Source: Lachnospiraceae bacterium (GTDB lineage Bacteria; Bacillota; Clostridia; Lachnospirales; Lachnospiraceae). From it: a stretch of 8,501 nt of DNA. Shown here piece by piece: positions 1-5,443 of this stretch. The position numbers and the translations under genes were made by a program. The stretch spans positions 1 to 8,501 of the forward strand of contig JAFVAA010000069.1 of assembly GCA_017476305.1 (NCBI GenBank). Reading direction: 5' to 3'. How positions within the stretch are numbered: position 1 is the stretch's first letter; each line of letters starts with the position of its first letter. The notes beneath the pieces are model-generated. The model did not search any database and was not told the DNA's origin. It was given only the letters and a program-made list of their open reading frames with translations.

Positions 1-165
1 CGTCGTCTTATGCGCCTCTCCTATAAACAGCGCAATCTTATCCGGCGCACTGATATTTCCCCATGCCGCATTCATGACATCTACCTTCCCATTCTCATCA
101 TACGTAGCAATCATCAGTACAGGCATTGGATATACAGCCTGCACCACTCCTAAATCTTTTTTCAT
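1..165 (-). CDS. Flavin reductase-family protein, N-terminal fragment (runs off the left edge)
   Basis: Only the first 55 codons are present. The translation begins MKKDLGVVQAVYPMPVLMIA and continues with TYDENGKVDVMNAAWG and NISAPDKIALFIGEAHKTT. This matches the start of FMN-binding flavin reductase-like proteins (DIM6/NTAB type), whose N-terminus typically reads Y-P-x-P-V-x-(I/L)-(I/V)-x-T-Y-D followed by a P/D-x-M-N-A-A-W-G segment that contributes to flavin binding. Such proteins are cytosolic homodimeric FMN proteins that reduce flavin or other acceptors with NAD(P)H; the substrate cannot be told from this fragment. The ATG has AAAGGGG ending 9 nt upstream. A separate promoter (190-218) and a weak terminator behind the preceding gene suggest it is transcribed independently. 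The family call is fairly secure; specificity is unknown. Confidence 0.8.
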   Translation of the reverse strand, partial: MKKDLGVVQAVYPMPVLMIATYDENGKVDVMNAAWGNISAPDKIALFIGEAHKTT

Positions 166-189
166 CCTTCTTTTCCCCTTTCTGCTCTT

Positions 190-218
190 TTTATAAACTG
201 CTTTCCCCATACAGACAA
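190..218 (-). promoter_or_regulatory. Sigma-A-type promoter of the flavin reductase gene
   Basis: On the minus strand, TTGTCT (218-213) and TATAAA (195-190) are separated by exactly 17 nt. The predicted transcription start lies near 183, leaving a leader of about 18 nt that contains the AAAGGGG ribosome binding site. This is a consensus match only. Confidence 0.5.
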
Positions 219-292
219 AGCTCAAAGCTATCTTACCACAGAAAAATGCTTTTGAAAACCCATAGCTGTTTTCTTTTCTCCACGTTCTACGA

Positions 293-320
293 CAAAAAAG
301 AATGTATTCCTATATACACT
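293..320 (-). terminator. Weak A/T-rich intrinsic terminator after the HipA-like gene
   Basis: On the minus strand a 7-bp stem (320-314 pairing with 307-301, one G-U pair) with a 6-nt loop overlaps the stop codon of the HipA-like gene and is followed by C and six T residues (299-294). The stem has little GC, so termination may be partial. Confidence 0.4.
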
Positions 321-1395
321 ATCTCTGATTCAATAAGGTATCCACCCTGTCCTTCACCCACCGCCCGTATTTATATTTACGATAATCCATATCAAAATTC
401 AGTTCTGATCTGTATTTACTAATGATACGCAGGGCATAATCTTTTTGGGAAATCTCCTCTCCCACTAAAAGCATTGGCAGGCACCGGGTATCCTCTCCCG
501 CCAGAAAAGCATGATCAAAATCTATAACTGGTGCAAATCCTGTCATTGTCCGGGTACTATCGTATACAAATCCCCAGTTTTGAGAGTGCCTGTCATTATT
601 TCCAACCAGGAAATCCCCTAAATTCATTAGTTCAAACTCCCTGCTGTATTTGCATAAAATTTCTGCAAAATCCAAATCATGATTATCACACCAAAGTGCA
701 TAGTCCCCGGCTCTCACCAGATTTACCTCTTCTGATGTAAAACACTTGCATACTGCTACACGATTCTCCATAAAAATTTTTTCTCTATACTGTACTGCCG
801 GAATTCCAATCTCCTGTAGTATTCTGGAAGCCTCCACTTCTCTGGTTACAGAATCATTGACATCGCCCTTGTATAAGAAAAAATCATGCTCCCTGCGAAT
901 CCAGGCCTTCGGTGCTGTTCCATCCGTAGAAAAATCAGGCGTAACGATTTCTGTATTTGTCATTGTTAAGGATTTTCCCAATAAAGCTACCTCTAAAACA
1001 GTATCGCTAAGACTGTTCTGAAATAAATTCGTACTGCTCCAATCCCTGGTATCATCTGCAGGCTTCACCCAAAAACAATCCTGCAGGGAAACACAAGAGC
1101 AAAACAGTGCAATATCTGCTCTGTCTTTATCCGTAATCGCCTGTTTATATCCGTAAAAATTTAAAATCTCCTTTGCATATTTTCTATCAAGTGGTAAAAC
1201 TCTGGAAGCACACCAGGAATTAAAGTTGGTCACATTATTCAATCGATCATCAAAATCATCAGATTCTGTCAGGTACAAATCAAAAGGGAACAAATCCTCT
1301 CTGTCTATCACAGCCTGTCCATTCCTACGGTTAAAGGTCGCAAGCTTTATATCCTGATACATGATACTAAGGTAATCATTCGACTGCCCGCCCAT
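319..1395 (-). CDS. HipA-like serine/threonine protein kinase
   Basis: The product is about 358 aa. Residues ~145-358 resemble the HipA kinase fold. FFLYK (Lys ~176) fits the ATP-binding lysine; REVEAS (Glu ~188) fits the lysine-pairing glutamate; GNNDRHSQNWG (residues 265-275; Asp 268 and Asn 273) is the catalytic loop; and VIDFDHAF (Asp 292/294) is the metal-binding DFG equivalent. Residues 1-140 form a separate N-terminal region I cannot name. Proteins of this family phosphorylate translation or other factors and are often toxins, but no HipB-like helix-turn-helix partner is encoded nearby. I chose ATG 1395 because GGAGG lies 7 nt upstream. The alternative in-frame ATG 1416 (365 aa) has no such site. 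The gene has its own promoter (1491-1519). A tiny reading frame ends 2 nt before the start, so translational coupling is possible. The kinase call is good; the role and target are unknown. Confidence 0.8.
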   Translation of the reverse strand: MGGQSNDYLSIMYQDIKLATFNRRNGQAVIDREDLFPFDLYLTESDDFDDRLNNVTNFNSWCASRVLPLDRKYAKEILNFYGYKQAITDKDRADIALFCSCVSLQDCFWVKPADDTRDWSSTNLFQNSLSDTVLEVALLGKSLTMTNTEIVTPDFSTDGTAPKAWIRREHDFFLYKGDVNDSVTREVEASRILQEIGIPAVQYREKIFMENRVAVCKCFTSEEVNLVRAGDYALWCDNHDLDFAEILCKYSREFELMNLGDFLVGNNDRHSQNWGFVYDSTRTMTGFAPVIDFDHAFLAGEDTRCLPMLLVGEEISQKDYALRIISKYRSELNFDMDYRKYKYGRWVKDRVDTLLNQR

Positions 1396-1397
1396 AG

Positions 1398-1478
1398 TCA
1401 ATCCTCCACTTCCCATATCGTATTTACTCCACTTACAATTTCATTTTTTACAATCCTCACGCGAAAAGACAAACCCAT
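1398..1478 (-). other. Tiny reading frame (26 codons) coupled to the HipA-like gene
   Basis: ATG 1478 opens a frame encoding MGLSFRVRIVKNEIVSGVNT followed by IWEVED, and its TGA lies 2 nt before the HipA-like start codon. The -10 box at 1496-1491 lies so close that this ATG would be only about 6 nt into the transcript, with no ribosome binding site. It could be a leader peptide, the eroded C-terminus of a lost partner protein, or chance. The close stop/start arrangement and the peptide-like end (Val-Asn-Thr-Ile-Trp-Glu-Val-Glu-Asp) are the only reasons to record it. Confidence 0.2.
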
Positions 1479-1490
1479 GCTATAAAAAGA

Positions 1491-1519
1491 ATTATAATGC
1501 CTGAAAGATTTTTTAGCAA
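1491..1519 (-). promoter_or_regulatory. Promoter of the HipA-like gene
   Basis: A perfect TATAAT (1496-1491) is preceded at exactly 17 nt by TTGCTA (1519-1514, four of six consensus bases) on the minus strand. The predicted start is near 1484, giving a leader of about 90 nt before ATG 1395. It lies just downstream of the terminator at 1592-1634, as expected for an independent transcription unit. Confidence 0.6.
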
Positions 1520-1532
1520 GTAAATCTTCAAG

Positions 1533-1596
1533 TCCATAGGAAAAGTATTTCCATAGGAAAAATATTTCCACAGGAAAAATATTTCCATAGGAAAAG
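1533..1596. repeat. 17-bp tandem repeat, 3.8 copies, palindromic units
   Basis: Units start at 1533, 1550, 1567 and 1584 (last one 13 nt). The consensus is TCCATAGGAAAAATATT with single-base differences between copies. Each junction creates the dyad TTTCC-ATA-GGAAA, so the array is a run of small palindromes. It lies between the hairpin terminator (1592-1634) and the HipA-like promoter, and its last four bases overlap the terminator stem. Its function is unknown: it may be a protein-binding array or simple slippage-derived repeat. Confidence 0.85.
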
Positions 1597-1634
1597 ACCT
1601 CTAAACTGCTTTTATAACAGTTCAGAGGTCTTTT
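1592..1634 (-). terminator. Strong, probably bidirectional hairpin terminator ending the secreted-protein operon
   Basis: The arms 1592-1608 and 1618-1634 pair over 17 bp with one mismatch around a 9-nt loop. The stem core is GACCTCTxAACTG, and the outer ends are AAAA/TTTT, so transcription in either direction finishes in a T-rich tract. It begins 39 nt after the stop codon of the last gene of the operon (1673) and separates that operon from the HipA-like gene. Confidence 0.8.
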
Positions 1635-1672
1635 CACATAAAACCCTCCATGCTTTTTCCAGTAAAATGAAA

Positions 1673-2089
1673 TCAATCAAAAAGGCTGCCCGGTTTTTGG
1701 AAAACAGGCTTCGTATCTGTTCTTTTTGCTGTAAAATTCAGTTTGTCAGAATCCCACTTTCCACTGCATTTGATCTTCTTTCCCTTAAACTGCATCTTTA
1801 GCGTTATGGATTCCCCCAAACATTTGCCGGAATACGTTATCTGCCCGTTTTTTACTGTTTTTGTCGCTGCAGGATAAATGTAATCTGAAAAAACCACCTG
1901 AACCTTCACCTTTTTCCCCTGTGGTTTTACAGAGATGACGCAATAAGCACCGCCATCATCCCAGGAATACGCACCTGCATAAATTTTCGATGCCGCTAAA
2001 GTCTCCCCTGCATTTCCAAATACCCCTGCTAAAACTACAACCATCACTAAAGCACATATCATGACTTTTTTACCTATCTGTCGTTTCAT
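1673..2089 (-). CDS. Small secreted protein, divergent third member of the basic beta-rich paralogue family
   Basis: The product is 138 aa. Residues 1-33 form a classical signal peptide (MKRQIGKKVM, then a hydrophobic core ICALVMVVVLAGVFG, then GETLAA with likely cleavage near Ala-Ala-Ser). The mature part is related to the two tandem proteins at 3877-4296 and 4385-4819. It shares G-x-Y near its start, V-K-N-G-(Q/K)-x-x-Y in the middle and K-M-Q-F-K-G-K-K-I-K-C later, followed by F-T-A-K. The alternating hydrophobic and lysine pattern suggests a small beta-barrel or sandwich, which is inference; I recognise no named family. Unlike its relatives it has a C-terminal extension (TDTKPVFQKPGSLFD). 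ATG 2089 is preferred over ATG 2095 because GGAGG lies 7 nt upstream of 2089 but only 1 nt from 2095. It is the last gene of the operon, 40 nt after the AlgX-like gene. Confidence 0.75.
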   Translation of the reverse strand: MKRQIGKKVMICALVMVVVLAGVFGNAGETLAASKIYAGAYSWDDGGAYCVISVKPQGKKVKVQVVFSDYIYPAATKTVKNGQITYSGKCLGESITLKMQFKGKKIKCSGKWDSDKLNFTAKRTDTKPVFQKPGSLFD

Positions 2090-2129
2090 GTCCATTCCTC
2101 CTCTTATATTTCATTTTATTCTTCTTCCA

Positions 2130-2957
2130 CTATCTGGCTGCCATATTCACCATGGCAAATCTGTCCTGAAACCGCTCTATACATTCCCACACCACAATCT
2201 CACCTTTTTTCACCATGCTCATGTGAAACCTGTCGTACCAGCATTGTCTGACTGACTTATAATATCTTTTTGCCATTGGCTGCAGGCAGTCACTAAAGCT
2301 GTCCCCGATAAGAAAAATCCTGTTATTGCTCTTTTCTATTTTTTTCACCGGTGTTATCATATGGTGATGATCAGATCCACGATACTTGGAAACTACCTTA
2401 AATTTCTTTTCGCGGATGGAAGTCTTCTTTCCATCTGTAACATTTAAAAGCTCCTGCACTCCTACGTATTGACCCAAACGGTTCCAATGGGAATCAGTCG
2501 GATAGTAGAGTGTAAACTTTCCGCTGTAATGGTCTCTCTGCCTGAGCAGCTCTGCCTTCGGGTAGCAGATATCGAGATCTGTGTTCGCCTCCAGATAATC
2601 ATACAGTTGATCGTAGCGATTATAGGTACTTTTTCTCTTTACGCTGGCTGGCATGAAATTCGAATAGATGACCTCTTTATTTGATGGCATCATAAGCACA
2701 AACTTCGCTCCCTTTTTCTCCACAGCCGCCTTAAAACGTAAAATATTATCTGCCGTCTGCTTTAATCTCGCCTTGGTATAATGCCTGTCTCCGACATAAT
2801 CGGCAATCGTGGAACCTCCCCCCGCAGTCCAATAAAATATCCATCCATTTTTCCCTCTTAGTTCTCCTGTAGCCGCAAGCGCATCTTCTCCCTGTGAGCT
2901 TCCTAAAAGAAGGCAGAACAACAAAACCGGTATCATGATTTTTTTAAGTATTTTCAT
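2130..2957 (-). CDS. Secreted AlgX/AlgJ-like SGNH-fold O-acetyltransferase or esterase (DHHW-type)
   Basis: The product is 275 aa with a signal peptide (MKILKKIMIPVLLFCLLLGS, cleavage probably near ALAA, residues 26-29). The mature chain opens with GKNGWIFYW (35-43), the usual start of AlgJ/AlgX and DHHW proteins. FVLMMPSNKEVIYSNFMP (86-103) matches the family's 'P-x-K-x-x-(I/V)-Y' strand. YPTDSHWN (152-159) supplies the D-x-H pair (Asp155, His157), and RIFLIGDSF (213-221) supplies the probable nucleophile Ser220. In the known family these residues move acetyl groups onto exopolysaccharide outside the membrane. AlgX (~470 aa) and AlgJ (~390 aa) are longer; this one is a bare catalytic domain with no carbohydrate-binding module. 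The membrane-bound AlgI-type acyl donor is absent from the window. AGGGG lies 7 nt before ATG 2957 and contains part of the upstream gene's stop codon (gap 10 nt), so translation is probably coupled. Substrate unknown. Confidence 0.75.
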   Translation of the reverse strand: MKILKKIMIPVLLFCLLLGSSQGEDALAATGELRGKNGWIFYWTAGGGSTIADYVGDRHYTKARLKQTADNILRFKAAVEKKGAKFVLMMPSNKEVIYSNFMPASVKRKSTYNRYDQLYDYLEANTDLDICYPKAELLRQRDHYSGKFTLYYPTDSHWNRLGQYVGVQELLNVTDGKKTSIREKKFKVVSKYRGSDHHHMITPVKKIEKSNNRIFLIGDSFSDCLQPMAKRYYKSVRQCWYDRFHMSMVKKGEIVVWECIERFQDRFAMVNMAAR

Positions 2958-2967
2958 CTTCCATCCC

Positions 2968-3825
2968 CTATCCTTTCACCTGAATATACACCTTGTCATA
3001 GACACCATTCGGTGCCAGTACAAAAATCACGGCAGTTCCCTTTTTCTTAGCAGTCACCAGACCACCAGAATCGACCTTTGCCACATCTGATGCCGTAGAA
3101 TAGTAGAAAAGCTTCGGTCTCCCATATACGGTCTTATTTCCATTCAGCCAGATTCTGGTACGAATGGAGTACATCTGCTTTTTATAAAGAGTTACCTTTT
3201 CCATCTTTACGGAGAGCTTCTTCGTATTCATAAAGTGCGTTCCACCTGTGCTGACCGTCAGTGCCAGGGACTTCCCCATGTAGATATCCTCACTGACACT
3301 TTTGCCTCCCGATGTTCCCTTCCATTTATAGTATACCTTGATGTACAGCTTGTATTTATCTGTCGCCTTTAATCCGGTGACTGTATAGGAACCGCTTTTT
3401 ACCGTTTTTAGGAGTTTTTCCTTCTGTCCTGATGCTTTTTTATATATCTGATAGGAAAATGCAGCATCCGCATCCTTCCATGTAAGCATTACCTTCGATG
3501 TGCTGAGCCTTTTTGCCCGAATCAGGATTTTTCCCTCATCCTTCATCTTTGCCAGCACCTTTTTCTTTTCTGCCACCATCTCTTTTTTCGTCTTTTTTGA
3601 GTTTGGTGCACTCGTATTCTCAGGCTTGTCTGCCACATCCGGTTCTGCTGTCTCTGCTCCCGGTTCCGTTGTCTCCGTATCAGATTCTGTTGTTTCCGTA
3701 TCCGGTTCCGCTGTTTCTGCCCCCGCTGCTCCTATATGCACTGCGGAAAAAAGAACCAGCACCACAGCCAGACAGCCCAGACCGATCCAAAGCCTGCTTT
3801 TCCAAATTCTCTTTTTCTCCTGCAC
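2968..3825 (-). CDS. Secreted or membrane-anchored FN3 plus Big2 (bacterial Ig-like) protein with acidic heptad linker
   Basis: From the GTG start the product is 285 aa. Residues ~1-36 are an export signal (Lys/Arg-rich start, hydrophobic core LWIGLGCLAVVLVLFSAV, possible cleavage after AAGA). Residues 37-63 are four acidic heptads such as AETAEPD and TETTESD. A charged, probably helical stretch follows (75-98). Residues ~98-192 look like fibronectin type III (V-M-L-T-W-K-D-A, then Y-Q-I-Y-K-K, then Y-K-L-Y-I-K-V-Y). Residues ~204-285 look like a Big2 domain (Y-S-T-A-S-D-V-A-K-V-D, G-L-V-T-A-K-K-K-G-T-A). Such domains act as spacers or binding modules at the cell surface. There is no LPxTG sorting signal, so it is released or kept by an uncleaved N-terminus. 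GTG 3825 has GGAGG 7 nt upstream (3833-3837); ATG 3849 (293 aa) has only a weaker AAAAAGG 9 nt away. The next gene follows after 10 nt. Confidence 0.75.
   Translation of the reverse strand: MQEKKRIWKSRLWIGLGCLAVVLVLFSAVHIGAAGAETAEPDTETTESDTETTEPGAETAEPDVADKPENTSAPNSKKTKKEMVAEKKKVLAKMKDEGKILIRAKRLSTSKVMLTWKDADAAFSYQIYKKASGQKEKLLKTVKSGSYTVTGLKATDKYKLYIKVYYKWKGTSGGKSVSEDIYMGKSLALTVSTGGTHFMNTKKLSVKMEKVTLYKKQMYSIRTRIWLNGNKTVYGRPKLFYYSTASDVAKVDSGGLVTAKKKGTAVIFVLAPNGVYDKVYIQVKG
3637..3720 (-). repeat. Four in-frame 21-bp repeats encoding acidic heptads
   Basis: Units lie at 3637-3657, 3658-3678, 3679-3699 and 3700-3720. They encode (from the N-terminal side) AETAEPD, TETTESD, TETTEPG and AETAEPD. 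Units one and four encode identical heptads. The tract forms a Thr/Glu/Pro-rich linker between the export signal and the FN3 domain; such repeats commonly change copy number between strains. Confidence 0.85.
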
Positions 3826-3832
3826 GATTTTT

Positions 3833-3837
3833 CCTCC
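3833..3837 (-). promoter_or_regulatory. Ribosome binding site that decides a GTG start
   Basis: GGAGG on the minus strand, 7 nt before GTG 3825. It sits inside the reading frame that would begin at ATG 3849, which is why the GTG is favoured for the FN3/Big2 gene. Confidence 0.6.
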
Positions 3838-3876
3838 TTTTGTTTTCATCCTACAGAACCTTTTTGCGCCCTGTGT

Positions 3877-4296
3877 TTACTTCTTTTTCTTTGCAGTAAA
3901 TGTATATTTTTTATATTGCTCACCCTTAATCGGTATTAAAGTACATTTTAGTTTCTTCCCCTGGAACTGAATGGACATTTTGATTTTCGAGTCCATCCCA
4001 TCACGATCCTTCGCAGTATAAAGCATTTTTCCATTTTTCACGATTCCGGTAACTTCTCGATAGGAACAAGTCATCTCTTCTACAGACACCTTCACCTTAT
4101 TGCCTTTTATCTTTTTTACGTAAATGGCACAATAAAATACATCATCCCCGCCCCATGATTTAAAATATTCGTACGTTCCTGACAAAACTTTTGCCGCAGC
4201 AGATGTCTTTTTCACCCCTGCCGCTCCCAGACCTGTAATGATAAGAGCCATCACCAGGCCAAAACACATCACTGTTTTTCTTAATGTTTTCTTCAT
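3877..4296 (-). CDS. Small secreted basic protein, tandem paralogue 2
   Basis: The product is 139 aa with a signal peptide (MKKTLRKTVM, core CFGLVMALIITGLGAAG, then VKKTSAAA with likely cleavage in the Ala run near residue 34). The mature part (~105 aa) has G-T-Y-E-Y, then I-Y-V-K-K-x-x-G-N-K-V-K-V-S-V, V-T-G-x-V-K-N-G-K-M-L-Y, K-I-K-M-S-I-Q-F-x-G-K-K-L-K-C and F-T-A-K-K-K-K. It is strongly lysine-rich, and the strand/turn pattern suggests a small beta-barrel (inference). I do not recognise the family and give no function. The neighbouring gene at 4385-4819 is a close tandem copy, sharing nearly identical DNA over the signal peptide and ribosome binding site. GAGG lies 8 nt before ATG 4296. 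A palindromic repeat (4327-4370) lies about 39 nt upstream of the start. Three cysteines (FYC, MTC, KLKC) are present; only the last is shared with both paralogues. Confidence 0.8.
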   Translation of the reverse strand: MKKTLRKTVMCFGLVMALIITGLGAAGVKKTSAAAKVLSGTYEYFKSWGGDDVFYCAIYVKKIKGNKVKVSVEEMTCSYREVTGIVKNGKMLYTAKDRDGMDSKIKMSIQFQGKKLKCTLIPIKGEQYKKYTFTAKKKK

Positions 4297-4326
4297 TTTC
4301 TTTTCCTCTTTTCTTTTTTATTTTTT

Positions 4327-4370
4327 ATACTCACTAACGAAATGTACTTCTATTTCGTTAATAATCCTGC
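4327..4370. repeat. 44-bp dispersed palindromic repeat, copy A
   Basis: A 9-bp perfect stem (4335-4343 with 4352-4360, TAACGAAAT) encloses an 8-nt loop. Over 44 nt without gaps, 34 bases are identical to copy B at 7056-7099. It lies in the gap between the two tandem paralogue genes, with the hairpin about 39 nt before the start codon of the downstream gene. No T-run follows on the minus strand, so it does not look like a terminator. It could be an RNA element or a decayed small palindromic repeat. Confidence 0.7.
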
Positions 4371-4384
4371 TGCACTTCTCTGTT

Positions 4385-4819
4385 TTACTTTGCTTTCTTT
4401 GCGGTAAAGGAAAATTTTTTTAACCACTCATCTTTAATCGGCAGTACTGTACACTTCAATTTCTTCCCTTTAAATTGAATAGACATTTTGATTTTTCCAT
4501 CCGTATCATAATCTTTTGCAGAATAGAGCATTTTCCCGTTTTTCACGGTTCCGGTAACAGGTTTATAGTAATACGGACTCACTTCATCTATGCAGCTCAC
4601 AGAAATCTTCACTTTATTTCCTGCTTTCTTTTTTACATAAATCCAATAATGAACGTAAGAACCGTCATTCCAGGATTTTTTATATTCATACGTTCCTGAT
4701 AAAACCTTCGCCGCAGCAGATGTCTTTTTCACCCCTTCCGCTCCCAGACCTGTAATGATAAGAGCCATCACCAGACCAAAACTAATCACTGTTTTTCTTA
4801 CTGTTTTTTTCATTTCCAT
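4385..4819 (-). CDS. Small secreted basic protein, tandem paralogue 1
   Basis: The product is 144 aa and closely related to the gene just downstream (3877-4296). Its signal peptide (MEMKKTVRKTV, core ISFGLVMALIITGLGAE, then GVKKTSAAA) is nearly identical to that of its copy. The mature part diverges in the loops (for example SCIDEVSPYYYKPVTG against MTCSYREVTG) but keeps V-K-N-G-K-M-L-Y-x-A-K-D, K-I-K-M-S-I-Q-F-K-G-K-K-L-K-C and a final F-T-A-K-K. This pattern, with a conserved scaffold and variable loops rich in aromatic residues, would suit a binding protein, but that is speculation. GAGG lies 8 nt before ATG 4819; an internal ATG at 4813 is possible. The function is unknown. The next gene follows after 88 nt containing the palindromic repeat. 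Confidence 0.8.
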   Translation of the reverse strand: MEMKKTVRKTVISFGLVMALIITGLGAEGVKKTSAAAKVLSGTYEYKKSWNDGSYVHYWIYVKKKAGNKVKISVSCIDEVSPYYYKPVTGTVKNGKMLYSAKDYDTDGKIKMSIQFKGKKLKCTVLPIKDEWLKKFSFTAKKAK

Positions 4820-4850
4820 TTTCTTTTCCTCTTTTCTTTTATTTTTTCGA

Positions 4851-4886
4851 CATACTCATTCCTGAACCGTAATTTTCTTCTGATTT
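4851..4886. repeat. Possible degenerate third copy of the palindromic repeat
   Basis: The segment starting CATACTCATTCCTGAACCGT can be aligned with 4327-4364 (TATACTCACTAACGAAATGT) only with small gaps; shared pieces are ATACTCA, a central GAA, and TTCT followed by ATTT. The hairpin is lost. It occupies the matching position, the gap upstream of a paralogue gene, so it may be a decayed copy carried along by the tandem duplication. The similarity is weak and may be chance. Confidence 0.25.
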
Positions 4887-4897
4887 CCTCCATATTT

Positions 4898-5407
4898 TTA
4901 CAGCTTTTTCTTCAGAGCCTTCTCCCCTGCCTGATTTTTCTTTTTTGATGACATGGAAATATACCATACATATTTTCCCTTTCTTCCGTAGATGGCATTT
5001 CGCATGACATTCTGCTCCGTCTTCGTAAAGTCTGCTTTAAAGTATTCACTTGCCAGCCTGTCCTTTTTATAAGCTGCAAATGCCTGATACAGTGTCTTCG
5101 CATTCGCTGTCGTCTTTGCCTTTGCGACACAGACATTATAAACCGTATTATCACTCGTCACATAGTAGATTGCGCTTACCTTCCTGTCATGCCGGAAGGA
5201 GATCGCATCAAAATCCGAAGGGGTAGACGTCTTATAGGTGAGCTTTTTCGCATTTCCAGTCGCCTTTAACGCTGTGGCACAGGCTGTTTTTAACTTATTC
5301 TCTGCCACAGCATGTGTTCCTCCCCCGCTTTCCAACCCTGCGATGAGCAGAGCCATTACGAGACTAAAACTGATCGCCATTTTTCTAAATCTTCTTTTCG
5401 TTTCCAT
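4898..5407 (-). CDS. Secreted DUF4358-like protein, first gene of the secreted-protein operon
   Basis: The product is 169 aa. Its signal peptide (METKRRFRKMA, core ISFSLVMALLIAGLES, then GGGTHAVA) resembles those of the two downstream paralogues, but the mature domain is different. Residues ~78-160 (SAIYYVTSDNTVYNVCVAKA, then the A-K-T-T-A-N-A-K-T-L-Y-Q-A-F helix, Y-K-K-D-R-L, and G-K-Y-V-W-Y-I-S-M-S) resemble the DUF4358 pattern of a beta-strand carrying 'v-a-k-a-k', a helix, and a closing 'r-G-K-Y-V-x-x-x-x-S' strand. DUF4358 proteins are common exported proteins of gut Clostridia, with no established role. I assign the domain by eye only. GAGG lies 8 nt before ATG 5407, in the same purine-rich leader found before the next two genes. 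It follows a candidate promoter at 5444-5473. Confidence 0.7.
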   Translation of the reverse strand: METKRRFRKMAISFSLVMALLIAGLESGGGTHAVAENKLKTACATALKATGNAKKLTYKTSTPSDFDAISFRHDRKVSAIYYVTSDNTVYNVCVAKAKTTANAKTLYQAFAAYKKDRLASEYFKADFTKTEQNVMRNAIYGRKGKYVWYISMSSKKKNQAGEKALKKKL

Positions 5408-5443
5408 TTTCTTAACCTCTTTTCTTTTTATTTTTCAGGTGAA

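Noticed and set aside
126..422. Plus-strand frame across the gap between the flavin reductase and HipA-like genes
   Set aside because: It has cysteine- and proline-rich low-complexity content, overlaps both genes antisense, and has no promoter or ribosome binding site.
1533..1596. CRISPR array
   Set aside because: The 17-bp units are directly adjacent without unique spacers, and no cas gene is present.
1398..1676. A 92-codon minus-strand frame opening at TTG 1676
   Set aside because: It runs straight through the hairpin terminator, the 17-bp tandem repeat and the HipA-like promoter, and has low-complexity composition (repeated F-Y-W-K-Y-S). Only its last 26 codons are worth noting, as listed separately.
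3500..3970. Long plus-strand open frames opposite the FN3/Big2 gene
   Set aside because: They are antisense to the acidic repeat and Lys-rich coding sequence, and their Ser/Val/Phe-rich translations are the expected complement of Glu/Thr/Lys codons. No ribosome binding site or family resemblance was seen.
1673..5407. Sortase anchoring of the exported proteins
   Set aside because: None of the six proteins has an LPxTG-like motif with a hydrophobic C-terminal helix. No clear lipobox cysteine follows the signal cores either; the cysteine in the FN3/Big2 signal is inside the hydrophobic stretch.
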